From Halichondria panicea (taxonomy: Eukaryota; Porifera; Demospongiae; Suberitida; Halichondriidae), in assembly GCF_963675165.1 (NCBI RefSeq), contig NC_087379.1, positions 1,988,201 through 2,052,200 of the forward strand: 64,000 bases of DNA, read 5' to 3'. Both the position numbers and the translations under genes were made by a program. Positions 52,260 through 62,772 of the stretch are shown piece by piece. Numbering within the stretch: position 1 is the stretch's first letter; the number at the start of each line of letters is the position of its first letter. Under the pieces are notes generated by a model, which was not told the DNA's origin, ran no database searches, and was given only the letters and a program-made list of their open reading frames with translations.

Positions 52260-53537
52260 TTATTTCTCTTTCACAAACATTTGGAACTTGACGTGGCCAT
52301 TAACGATGTACTTGACTCCACAAGAAGGTTTTTCTATAGTGTCGCAGTTTATTTTAATCTCATCGTTATAGTGCCTCATCCTCACTTTCAAATCTCTGGT
52401 AATCTGATAGTTGTTATGGTCACCGGCCTGGTTGAACATAGTTGCTGTCATAGCGAAGGTTTTTGGCCAATCGAGCTTGTCGTTAGCTTGGGCCGAAACA
52501 GGGGTGAGCTCAATATCAAGTGTACCCTTAAAATTGTTGAAATACAAATTAACCTTCATGATGTATCCTGTTGGAAAAGTCTGAAACTGCTCACTGTTGG
52601 TCCATCTGCTCGTTTCATATGCATACTTGACAGTCATACTAGTGCAGCTAGTCCCTACATAGCGTGTAAGAGTGTCCACTTGGCTGGATAAAACTGACAG
52701 CTCTTTAGATTTGGATTGAATTTCTGTTACCAATTCTATTTGTTGCTCTTTGAATGACTGTTTCAATTCACTGCGTAATTTTTCATTTTCGTTTTGTAGT
52801 TTAGCAATTGCTTCATCTTGCCTTTTCTGATTGTTTATGAAATAGCTAGTCGATAACCTCAAGTGTTTCTGAGCAGCTTGCTCCATGTGTTTGTCCGCGT
52901 CCTTCCGTTGGACCACCTCCTCACAGCCCAGCTCCTTCAGCTCACACTCGACCATTATCAGAGGACACTCTCTCAGGTGCCCCTCCAGTTGACCTCTCTC
53001 TGGGGGAGCCACTCCACACTCGTTGGGGCACGCCACCGGATACTTTGAGCACACTGGGAGGTGGTCGTCTTGGATCTCTTGATATGTTCCCTCCAGCAGA
53101 CAGTAGTCACAGCTGTGTGGTCTCTTGGGACAATCGTTAGTTGTGTGCTTCGTTAGAAATCTTCTTTCAACACTTTCTCCACAGTTGTACTGGCAATCCA
53201 CAGAAACTAATGCGCATTTCTCTCCAAGGTGTTGTTCTAGCTCTCCCAAACCACTCACCCAGTCACAACCAACAGCTTTGTTATCGCAATAGACCTTGAG
53301 ATCGAGAAGTCTTCTTCGGTGCTTTTTGTCTAGAAACACGGTGAAACTATCGATCTTACAAAAGGGGCAAGGTTTGTTGTCGGTGAGTATCTTTTGGATG
53401 CAGGCTTGACAGAAGTGTTGTCCACAGCAGCTGGTGAGGCTGGGCTCTCGGGTCACATGCAGACACAGGGGGCACTCGTAATCCCCCACACTCTGAACGA
53501 ACTCACACTGGTAGCCACTCAATTGAGGGGAGGCCAT
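52260..53537 (-). CDS. TRAF-like RING / TRAF-zinc-finger protein, duplicate
   Basis: A single uninterrupted frame of 425 residues, clearly paralogous to the gene nested in SPT5. It begins MASPQLSGYQCEFVQSVGDY, then RING (CPLCLHVTREPSLTSCCGQH to CPFC), TRAF zinc fingers (CDWVSGLGELEQHLGEKC, CPNECGVAPPERGQLEGHL, CELKELGCEEVVQRKDADKH), coiled coil and the divergent MATH-like end (GYIMKVNLYFNN, LDWPKTFAMTATMFNQAG, VKFQMFVKEK). Relative to copy 1 it lacks about 20 residues after the coiled coil. Upstream TTTACCGAATTAGGGCAATG is shared with copy 1, so promoter sequence was duplicated too. It lies between SPT5 pseudo-exons, mirroring the original nesting. The open frame after divergence suggests it is still under selection. 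Confidence 0.88.
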   Translation of the reverse strand: MASPQLSGYQCEFVQSVGDYECPLCLHVTREPSLTSCCGQHFCQACIQKILTDNKPCPFCKIDSFTVFLDKKHRRRLLDLKVYCDNKAVGCDWVSGLGELEQHLGEKCALVSVDCQYNCGESVERRFLTKHTTNDCPKRPHSCDYCLLEGTYQEIQDDHLPVCSKYPVACPNECGVAPPERGQLEGHLRECPLIMVECELKELGCEEVVQRKDADKHMEQAAQKHLRLSTSYFINNQKRQDEAIAKLQNENEKLRSELKQSFKEQQIELVTEIQSKSKELSVLSSQVDTLTRYVGTSCTSMTVKYAYETSRWTNSEQFQTFPTGYIMKVNLYFNNFKGTLDIELTPVSAQANDKLDWPKTFAMTATMFNQAGDHNNYQITRDLKVRMRHYNDEIKINCDTIEKPSCGVKYIVNGHVKFQMFVKEK

Positions 53538-53782
53538 TTTGGTGTTTAGAATAGTGTCACATGAGCAATTGTATTATTATAATCAGTTGTTTACCGAATT
53601 AGGGCAATGGTATGCTTTGTTTGTGTACATACGCTATACGGTATTTCATGATGCTGTAAAATTCATATTTGTTACAGTACTATAGCTGTATGCTCGTATA
53701 GTTTGTCCCAACCTTGATGCAAAAAATGCATGCACACCACGAACATAGTTCTAATCTCATCATATTCACCCTCCACCTACAG

Positions 53783-54718
53783 TGGTCAGGAGCGTACTGG
53801 TATGCCTCTCGACTTCTTTGGATACAAGATCCCACTTGGTGCTTTTCCTAGGCCTCTCTCCTCTCCCGAACAGTTTACCAGTACTAAATTAACTCCTTCA
53901 TCTTCGACGTCCAATAAGAGTCTGAGTGACCTTTATGGGTACTAGCCATCTTATAGAACGAATTGAGAACAGAATGAGAACAAGTTCACTGTTTATAGAA
54001 CATATGAGACAGTGCTGCTATTGAACCTCGTGCTACTTAACACGCATGCGCGTTCTTCAATTGTCAATTTTGACATTATCATGCATGGGGTAGGACCACC
54101 CCCTCGTTTGAATCCCAGACCCCCATGGTGAGCAGCATGACCCCCAGCTACTCAATGACCACCAATGCAGTGTCTCTTGCATACATGTACATGTACAGCC
54201 TGACTGCATGTACCCCCTTACATGTACTGGTACTCAGAGAATGTCCTTGGGACACATTATGTTTGTGTTTGTGGATCATTGATTTTGTGTGCCCCGACGT
54301 CATGTGATCATGTGTAGTCCAGTTGCCTTCTCTGCCCCACCCCACAGACACCACCACCCTTTGGTTGGTTAGATACTTTCCTACGAAAGCCTTTTACAAT
54401 AGAGTATGACATTGTTTCAACACACACAGTACACACTTGTGCCTCTACATCCGGTATTATATAGTGTGTTTAGGCTATAATTATATTTATTACATGTAAG
54501 TTTCCCTGTATTATTACCCTCTCTCACACCCTCACATCACACACATACCCCATGCACACATGTCCACCAGGTGAAGGGGATCACTGGTCCGAACAGAGGT
54601 TACGTAGGGACACTCATCAACATTGACGAGGGGGACGGGATCGTTAAACTGGATGCTGACTCAGCACTCAAAATTATCAGTCTCAACCAGCTGGCCAAGT
54701 ATGCCTCGTCACTGAACT
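53783..54718 (+). pseudogene. SPT5 pseudo-exons 18 (split) and 24 with duplicated last intron
   Basis: CAGTGGTCAGGAGCGTACTG at 53782 is the start of exon 18, replaced after about 30 bases by unrelated sequence. Another exon 18 part (GGGGTAGGACCACCCCCTCG ... CAGCTACTCAATGACC) follows at 54088-54165 and jumps directly into the last-intron copy (TACAGCCTGACTGCATGTAC). Exon 24 is preserved nearly base for base at 54571-54700 (VKGITGPNRGYVGTLINIDE) but its end differs by two bases, so the frame runs on past the original stop. Confidence 0.85.
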
Positions 54719-54949
54719 TTGAATCTGGAACTTTAGTTATTGATTTGAATAAGACATTGATAACTTACAGTAGTATATTTTGATCAGTTACTGTATGACT
54801 GTACACATCACACGACATGCTGTCATTATTATTATTTACGATTTATTGACAATGCTTCATAACAGACTTTGAACACAAAGGTAATGATGGAGGGTGTACA
54901 GGTTTGATACACATAACGTGTGATACAATAAGGTAGTATAATGAGATTA

Positions 54950-55900
54950 TAGTGGCTAACATTTCACAATTAAGCCTCTCCTCGATCTAGCGACTGTTGC
55001 CTAGATCGATGGGCTTGCTGTACACCCTCTGGGCCACCTCGATCGGCTCATTATAAATCCGTCTCATCCATCACCTCAACCTATGGGTGTGTGTGCATGG
55101 GGGCGATGGGATCGAGGAGTGGAGGGAGCTTGCAGTACTGCATTCACAAGGTCAAACACTGACAACACTGTGGTCAAGGAAGATTGATAGTAATGTAGTA
55201 AGTCTACTTTGACCCCAACTTGCAGCTTGAACAAGCTATTGCTAGCTAGCTAGCTAGGGAGATTCAACAATATGCAAGGCTAACCTACTGGCAGGAGCTA
55301 GTTAAGTAAGCATACTATAGAATTAAGGCTTAATTATAGTGTTTTATTTTGTGTGCTTGAAATGGTTCTTGTGGATACAGTGCATACATGTAGTCTAGAT
55401 CTAGTTTTAATTATCCCTCCACACCCCAGGGACCCCGTCCCGGACCTGTCCGGACTCCCTACTCTATATAAGCTGATAATTAACTCTAGCCCGTAAGACT
55501 TACTGGCGTTATACTTTGTGTATCATGTTTAATTTAGTCCCGGCATCAGTGTATTGGGACACAATGAAGTATAGTACCGCAGTCACCCTTTGGGGACAAA
55601 CCAACAGAAAAAAGTGGCATGCATGCGTATTGCCTGCATGCTTATATACATGTAGTAAGGAGTATACCCACCCAAAGATAAATTTGTTATAATCATTAAT
55701 TTATACGCTGTTTGCAAACTGTAGACACTGCTCACAGGTGGACTATGTGGACTCATCTCGTAACCAGGTGGTCCTCAAGATGATCCCTTGTATCGAATAC
55801 ACCCGCAAGAGGGGGTGCTCCGTAGCTCTGATAAGGAGGACAGAAAAGAAGAAGAGGATGACCATCAGCCAAGCTCTTGAAACCAGAGGACATCAGGTTT
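54950..55900 (+). pseudogene. SPT5 pseudo-exons (exon 5 end, 6, 7, 9), relic copy 2
   Basis: Duplicate of 44435-45190 with further change: exon 7 relic CACCCCAGGGACCCCGTCCC at about 55424 and exon 9 relic GTGGACTATGTGGACTCATC at 55738. It shares the one-base loss in AAGAGGGGGTGCTCC, so that lesion predates the unit duplication. Confidence 0.85.
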
Positions 55901-56177
55901 GTAATACACTGTTGTCTCTGTAGTGACAATGTAAAGTACATGTAATACACCCTAACCCTAACTTTCATTTAGACTCTTATAGCTGCATGTATATAAGCTC
56001 TGGCATACACTGTACTCGCTAACAGATTGCTAATATAAACGGTGTGTTGAGTGAAAATCCCGGCACGACCGTACAATAATTATTGCGTTTTTTTATCACT
56101 CCCCATCCATATTTATAATTATTGTAAACTGGCGTGCATACAACACTGATTGTACATAATTATACACTAACATAGTA

Positions 56178-57436
56178 AAAAAACATTCGTTACAGTAATT
56201 AAAACATTAAATGAAACGCATCTATTAAAATTTCATGTAGAAATTACCAGAGGCGGTTGGACAGTATCACGTGCAACCGCATCTAGATTGTCACATGACC
56301 TCTAATTACTTTTACCTTGTTTTTGATGGTACACTTCATAGCTAAGAAACTGTGTAGTTTGTAGCTGTTTTTAGCTATTGGTCAAAGAGAGGAGGTCAAA
56401 CTACACTGATATCCATCGCCAACCCTGTTCAACCCCACATTATAACGAAGCCAAAAAATTGCGTTGAAGGTAATTAAACTGTCTGTACTAGATCTAGCCA
56501 CAGTGTGACTATATTTGGTGTAGAACATTAAAATAGTGATTAGAACATTGTAAGTAGAAGTGTCTATATGCTACTCTTTAGGTTCAGCGTAGTATGCAAG
56601 CATGAAAGAGCTGACGAAGGCAGAAGGTACTCCCAAGGACGCAACGATGGAGGTTCCTTTACTGACTTTAAAGGAGGTAAATATACCTCTGGTTGTGATA
56701 CATGCACTCTTTTGTAGGTATTTATGGATGGCGAAAAGTGACCCTCATATTTTTTAGGAGGATGGACACGGGCCTATTTATTGCTGTATAATTGTGCATC
56801 AACAAAGAGGTTGATGTATTAAGTGTGAAGGTGATCTTACGGATTTCAGCATTGCTGCAAAAGAGCCCAATGTAGCCGTCCCCTTCAATGAGAAATGGTG
56901 GTTTTACTAGACATGTCACTCTGACCACCTTAAGCAAGATAACACAAGTTAGAGCACAGTTTCACAAACACCCTGTGACTGTGGAGCTACAACCTCCTCC
57001 TGGGGCAGGCTCACTGAACATTCTTATGCATCAGCTAGACGGCTTCACGAACTCTCATAATGTTAACTCACATGCATAATGTATTGTGTACATGTACTTA
57101 TTATTATACTTCATAATTATTCTACTGATAGATCTGCTCACTCTATATAAATTAACTAAGAATGATGTGCTCAAAAGATCTACAACATTAGAATTAAACA
57201 GCCATGCATCTCTCTTGTATCCATGTAGTCAATTCCAAGCCGCATTAAAATATTTTGATCAGCCTTGTATCCATGCATCAATGCACTGCGCTTCGTTGAG
57301 GTCAATTGCATTCCAGCAATACTTTGCTTATAATTTATGTGTACGTGATACTGTCCAACCTCCTCTGAGAAATGACATAAATTTCTGTCATTTTAACACA
57401 ATGATGCATCTCACATAACATAAGTGTTTTTTGCTG
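56178..57436. mobile_element. 1.26-kb terminal-inverted-repeat element inserted after the unit duplication
   Basis: Unit 1 reads TTATACACTAATAAACTTGCC without a break at 45419-45440, while unit 2 has TTATACACTAA (56159) and resumes AATAAACTTGCC at 57437, so about 1.26 kb is inserted. The ends are inverted: AGGCGGTTGGACAGTATCAC at 56251 pairs with GTGATACTGTCCAACCTCCT at 57345, and GAAACGCATCTATTAAAATT pairs imperfectly with the far right end. The interior holds short frames (MKELTKAEGTPKDATMEVP at 56601; 63 codons at 56888-57079) of unknown origin. No transposase was recognised. Confidence 0.75.
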
Positions 57437-57810
57437 TGAATAAACTTGCCAAATTGAACAGTGAGTGTTACATGCATGGTCCACTTGAGCTTTTATAAAT
57501 TAAACCCTTGTTATTTCTTCGACCCCAGCTGCATACATTACAGTACATGTATGCACGTGTAAAGTGTATCACTGACGACTGTCGACAGTGATACACCGTA
57601 CTCGGCCCGACTGTATTGGTAGACAGTAACTTTTATAAGATCAGACACAGGTTTCTCCTTCTATTATTTAGACTTGTATATATACCATTGATTTTCATTT
57701 TAGCAATGTACATGCAGGCTTTGATGTCAATTCCATTCTACCAATTCAAATTAATTTTACAATGTCACTCTTTCAAAACGTTATGCACCGGATATTTGTG
57801 TTATTGTTGT

Positions 57811-58724
57811 TTACTTTGTGCAGACAACACAGTTGAGTTCTTTGTAGTCATTGTAAGGAGGGCAGGGTAGTCCAGTACCACAGTTAGCTTCAACATGGTA
57901 GAACAGAGCACCATCAGTATTCACACTACTTCCGCGCACCGACTCTTGTCCTTTATCAACACATTCAAACATCGAGCGTTTATAGCGCTGAAACCCACAC
58001 ATAAGATATCCCTCGTACTCTTTGGTCCAGTATTGAGGGCAGGAAGTCTTTGCAGGAATCATGAGAGCAATCGATCGACTCGCCACAAGGCAGACCGAAC
58101 ATGGAATATTGTGATCCTGTCTGCCTTGGACTGGATATTCATATTCAGCACCAAAGATGTGCGTGCTCCCTTGGATACCACTTCGAAAAGGTAGAGTGTA
58201 TTCTGGATCAAGTGGTAGACATAGATGATTTGCTGCCCCACCAAGAGAGTATAGACTCCCCCCAACTATCCCATTGTATATCTGCTCTGTTCCAGGCATG
58301 TTTGGACAAGTGCTGTTCCCCCACCTTGTGTACACAACACCCCCGCTCTTTGGTCCCGGTGTACCAGTATTCCCTCGAGGGCCGGCCTCCCCCTTCACTC
58401 CAGGCAGTCCTCTAGGTCCTTGCGGCCCATTGGCTGGACCTGGCTCTCCTCTGAATCCAGGTGGTCCTATTATTCCATCTCTCCCATCTCTTCCTGAGCT
58501 GCCTGGTTGACCATCACCTCCCGCAGATCCAGGCTGACCGTCACGGCCATCTCTGCCTGGAATCCCTCGTTGTCCTTTAGGTCCCATTAGCCCTGGTGGT
58601 CCTGGCAGCTCACCTGTAATATCACAATAATAATTATAAGTATGAGATCAAAATTAAGTATGAGCCTAGTTAAATTTCCTGATGCCACTAGCACTTGTAC
58701 AGCAACTATAACCGCAACAAACAT
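57811..58724 (-). CDS. short-chain collagen C4-like, copy B
   Basis: Exon 2 (58613-57811) is one long intact frame: [20 protein letters not shown], about 70 residues of Gly-X-Y repeats ([14 protein letters not shown] ... [10 protein letters not shown]), then the Cys-rich domain [63 protein letters not shown] and CVVCTK. It should trimerise through the short helix and be secreted into mesohyl or skeleton matrix. Exon 1 (58724-58679) encodes [15 protein letters not shown], but the ATG used in copies A and C is mutated (ACA), and the donor reads CAG/GAAATT where copy C has CAG/GTAATT. Unless a non-canonical or other first exon is used, splicing should fail. It has the best-preserved coding body of the family, so I keep it as CDS with a warning. 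Confidence 0.75.
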
Positions 58725-59520
58725 GCTCCACTTTGTGTTTACCCACCCTGCAATGAAACTACGAAGTATAATAATTCTTCCATGGAGAGTATATAAATAC
58801 CGGGTATATATGCAACTGTATAATAAGTAATAGTTTGGAGCCTGGAGGTATGAAACTCATCACAATAATAATAATTTATAATAATATTATTATAGTGCAT
58901 GCATGATTATGGTATAGAATTTGCGTGCATGGCCTCAGATACATGTTATGTACAGCTTGCAGATTAGGAACAACGTGTATTAAAATGAATTAACTCACTG
59001 GCTATATTGTAGATAAATCACTTATATATATAGCAAGCGTTTTTCTGTCCTTTTAAATCAGAGCTTAGTTCTTGTTGACTCTTTATCGCCAGTATATATT
59101 ATGCGTACTAAACAGCTAGGCCATCTCCTTTTTATAACAATGTATGCAAATCTGTATTGCTGACCTGTGTATGATTGGCCTGGCAGGTGGCAGGGTCATG
59201 TGAATGGTGGTGTGTCCCTTGTACCCTAAGTGTCGATCTGATCCTGTGTATGGTTTAGCTGTCAACATGTTGCTATCATGCAATGTCATGCAGGTCAGTT
59301 TCCTCCCTATTTTGTGTTTTGTGCAACACACAATGAGGAGGAAACTTGCACACAAAATGGGGAGGAAACCTGAAAACAGTGTATCCCAACACAAAATGGG
59401 GAGGAAACCTAACAGTGCCCGATATCAACATGTTGACAGCGACCACACTCCAGACTTCATACGCAGGGTCAAACACTTGGGGTACCTAGATCGAATAGAT
59501 ACTTTCTTCTTTCCAAATTA
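58725..59520. other. collagen B upstream region with short tandem words
   Basis: This is the promoter side of collagen B. At 59300-59410 the word ACACAAAATGGGGAGGAAAC appears twice with related GAGGAGGAAAC forms in both orientations. Similar text lies at 50940-51010 and 63305-63330, upstream of other duplicated units. No gene seen. Confidence 0.4.
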
Positions 59521-59559
59521 TGTACCATAATAATTATCATACAGGGAGCTAGCAGGATT

Positions 59560-59800
59560 CCCGACAACCTGTTATCCACAGAGATGCACTAATGTTCTCC
59601 TTCTCTCTCTATACCCATGCAACGACAAATGGCTTGCCAAACTTTCTGAGTTTGGATCAGCCAACTTAGCTCGGGATTCCAGCACCCCCGGTCCATGCAG
59701 GTGCCATCCTGTACACTGCCCCCGAGGCCTATCGATGTCCCACTTCAACCACAACAAATCGATGTGTACAGTTTTGGAGTGCCGGCTTACTTGTGAGGTG
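59560..59800 (+). pseudogene. protein kinase pseudogene fragment
   Basis: With frameshifts, the plus strand reads kinase landmarks in the right order: ATCCACAGAGATGCA (IHRDA, catalytic-loop HRD), AAACTTTCTGAGTTTGGATC (KLSEFGSANLAR, the DFG site with Asp changed to Glu), GGTGCCATCCTGTACACTGC (GAILYTAPEA, the APE motif) and GATGTGTACAGTTTTGGAGT (DVYSFGV). No intron interrupts it, suggesting a processed or single-exon source. No full frame remains. Confidence 0.65.
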
Positions 59801-59896
59801 ATGAATGCCAGACTTCCAGAAGCAGAGTTTGCTGATGCACGTGGAAGGTGTATGGCCAGAGCTTCACCCACTCATCACCTCTTGCGTCTGTATATA

Positions 59897-60029
59897 GTCC
59901 CACTAAAACGAAACAACCCGAAACGAAGGTTAATAATGAGCTATAGGTTAGGGTTATAGGGTTAGGGTTAGGGATACAGAGTTAGGTGCATGCCACGAAT
60001 TTGACTATACTGTTTCGTTTTAGTGGGAC
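59897..60029. mobile_element. small inverted-repeat element containing telomere-like repeats
   Basis: Inverted ends GTCCCACTAAAACGAAACA and TGTTTCGTTTTAGTGGGAC bracket 133 bases. Inside, GGTTAGGGTTATAGGGTTAG and GGTTAGGG (59946-59971) give about four TTAGGG-type units. Confidence 0.7.
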
Positions 60030-60935
60030 AACATGCGTGTGCGTTTCTCATTCCCCTCAGAACTAACCCCTCCCTGGACACCCTGCTTCTACAGCGTATC
60101 AATCTGCATTGGAGCCTTAGTATTAATTGGTACGTATAAATGTTAATTTTTTTATTGTAGTGTGAAGAATTACTCTGCAAATAAAGTGGGGGTGGCAAGA
60201 TGCATGAAGGTGCTGTGGGTCAGAGATCAGAAAGCGCATGCATGTGGACTTATATACTAACTCTTTGTTGATGTGTACAAAAGTCAATGTGTTAATTGCT
60301 TAAATGGTTAATATGCAATGTTTTTACTACTTCATAGTTTAATGAGTTTTTGTGGTGTTGCTTTGTTCAACTCCTTTGTTGTGTGCAGGGCCCCTTGCTC
60401 CGGCCCTGCCCTTTTGCTATTTGTTATTGCCATTACCCACTTTTCTCTTTGTTGTTGTTGTTGCTAAACTCAGTAACAAAATGTCAAGTAAACTTGTACC
60501 ATATAGCTATCTGCGGATAAGTATAGGAACCTGTTAGTTGGGCGTGGCCCGCGTCCAGGGTGGGGCCACCCCCAACTATAAGGAACCTGTCTCTATCTCC
60601 CAGACAATAGCTAACTTAAACTATATTAATTATAGCCTGTCTAGTTAGTAGTAATCATTTGACAAGAAAGAGCTCATCACTCCCTATTTAGATACTGCCG
60701 GTGGACCTATATACCGTCTCTTTCCACAAGAAGATTGTACCTGAAACTATAATTATCATACCTTTATCAGGTAATATACAAATTTCCAGATCCACCATTG
60801 GAAAGAGGAGTATGCATGTCCTCTCAATTTAAGGAGTACAAATAATATACAGTTTGAAAGACCAATTTTCAGGACAAATCAATGCATTTGCGAACTCTTT
60901 TTCCGACATGCAATATCTAAATGGAATGAACCACC
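60030..60935. other. non-coding region, nothing recognised
   Basis: No coding signal, RNA gene or clear repeat. A GC-rich palindromic patch GGCGTGGCC...GGGGCCACCCCC lies at about 60541-60575. Confidence 0.35.
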
Positions 60936-61110
60936 AGAGAGAGTATCGTATGTAGGCATACTGTGTATGATAACGTGACTTCCTGTATCTCTCACAAGCC
61001 TTGGAATTTGCACACTTGGATTGGTCGGTGTGCAAATTCCAAGCCCACAGGAAGTCACGTTACTCTCCGCATACATCTGATACACAGTATGCCTATATTT
61101 GAATCTCTCT
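60936..61110. mobile_element. foldback element (family 6), copy 2
   Basis: Same arms as 51261-51600 (AGAGAGTATCG...GCATACTGTGT; AACGTGACTTCCTGTATCT; GGAATTTGCACAC with GTGTGCAAATTCC). The tandem core is reduced to one CACTTGGATTGGTCG. Confidence 0.85.
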
Positions 61111-61253
61111 CTGTTATACTCTTGGCCTTCCCCACTCTCTCCTCTTCCTCCCCATCTCCCTATTTCTTCCCCACGTTGAATAAGCTTTTAATGAAGCTTT
61201 CAGACAGAATTTAAGTTTTGATCAAATCGAAATTTTATATTTCATTACACACA

Positions 61254-61450
61254 GGTGGTGGTGGTGGTAGAGGGGGTGGGGATCCCAAAGGTGGGCGTGA
61301 CTCTACGATCATTGGCAAGACGGTGCGTGTGATTCATGGTCCATGTACAAAGGTTATGTGGGTATCATCAAGGATGCCACTGAGAGTACTGCTAGAGTGG
61401 AGCTGCACACCAGCTTGTAAGACCACCTCAGTAGATTGCCAGAGACTCCA
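61254..61450 (+). pseudogene. SPT5 pseudo-exon 17
   Basis: CAGGTGGTGGTGGTGGTAGA (61252 on) reproduces the start of SPT5 exon 17 with a shorter glycine tract. GGCGTGACTCTACGATCATT follows, then a two-base insertion (CCATGTACAAAGG versus CCGTACAAAGG) breaks the KOW frame. It is followed directly by collagen copy C sequence. Confidence 0.88.
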
Positions 61451-61816
61451 GTAGCGTAGGAGGATAGGGTGGCTCCAGGAGCTGGAGCCCCCCATCTTTC
61501 TAGACTATTAAGTAGAGCTGCTGTGATATGAAGAGGATGAAGCTATAGTGGTCTTGTATATAAACCCAGCTAGGGCCGGTAAACTCAGTTTCACATGTAA
61601 AACATAAGCCCACGTGGTGTTTTAATTAGTGACCTTTTGACATTGGCGTACCTCCTCTGCAAACACACTATCGTATACCTCGCTTGTGCATGCGCACCGA
61701 GTATGGCCCCGGAGCCATGCTTTAATATCATTATTTTCTTGGCCATAAAATTACAAGTCACTCCGCTAAACTATACGAAACGTTTATGCACCTTATACTT
61801 GACGTGTTGTTGTTGT

Positions 61817-62772
61817 TTACTTTGTGCAGACAACACAGTTGAGTTCTTTATAGTCATTGTAAGGAGGGCAGGGTAGTCCAGCTGTACCACAGTGAGCTTC
61901 AGCATGGTAGAACAGAGCACCATTATTACTCGCATTACTTCCGGGCACCGACTCCTGTCCTTTATCAACACACTCGAACATTGAGCGTTTATGGCTTTCA
62001 TGCTCAGACATAAGATATCCCTCGTACTCCTTGGTCCAGTATTGAGGGCATGAAGTCTTTGCTGGAATCATGAGAACAATTGATCGACTCGCCACAAGGC
62101 AGACCGAACATGGAATATTGTGGTCCTGTGTGCCTCGGACTGGTTGTTCATATTCAGCTCCATAGACGTATATGTACCCTTGGGTACCACTTCGAAAAGG
62201 TAGAGTGTATTTTCTGGATCAAGAGGTAAGCATAGATGATTTGCTGCCCCACCACTGTGAGTGTAGTGACTTCCCCCAACTATCCCGTTGTATATCTGCT
62301 CTGTTCCAGGCACGTTTGGACAAGTGCTGTTCCCCCACCTTGTGTACACAACACGCGCGCTCTTTGGTCCCGGTGTACCAGTATTTCCTTGAGGGCCGGC
62401 CTCCCCCTTCACTCCAGGCAATCCTCTAGGTCCTTGCGGCCCATTGGCTGGGCCTGGATCTCCTCTGAATCCAGGTGGTCCTGTTATTCCATCCCTCCCA
62501 TCTCTTCCTGAGCTCCCTGGTTGACCATCACTTCCCGCAGATCCAGGCTGACCATCACGACCATCTCTGCCTGGAATCCCTCGTTGTCCTTTAGGTCCCA
62601 TTAGCCCTGGTGGTCCTGGAAGCTCACCTTTGGCACATATTAGTATGGTGTAGTAGCAAGTATGTGCATGTTATAAGTGTTGTGGTCAAATTACGAATCT
62701 GACTCAATTACCTGATGCCATGTGTACAGCAACTATAATCACAACAAACACGCTCAACTTCATGTTCATCAT
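61817..62772 (-). pseudogene. short-chain collagen C4-like, copy C, frameshifted
   Basis: Exon 1 (62772-62712) encodes MMNMKLSVFVVIIVAVHMAS, a good signal peptide, with an intact GTAATT donor. Exon 2 (62627-61817) starts GELPGPPG after a CAAAG acceptor and carries the full Gly-X-Y helix and the start of the C-terminal domain. At about 62209-62214 the text GTATTTTCTGG has two more bases than GTATTCTGG in copies A and B, shifting the frame after LCLPLDPE. Downstream the original frame is otherwise open ([18 protein letters not shown] to CVVCTK). Either a young pseudogene or an assembly error; the clean remainder makes both plausible. Confidence 0.75.

Noticed and set aside
56601..56676. Short frame MKELTKAEGTPKDATMEVP as a host gene first exon
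   Set aside because: Followed by a weak donor, but the next plausible exon is out of phase; it lies inside the TIR insertion, so treated as element interior.
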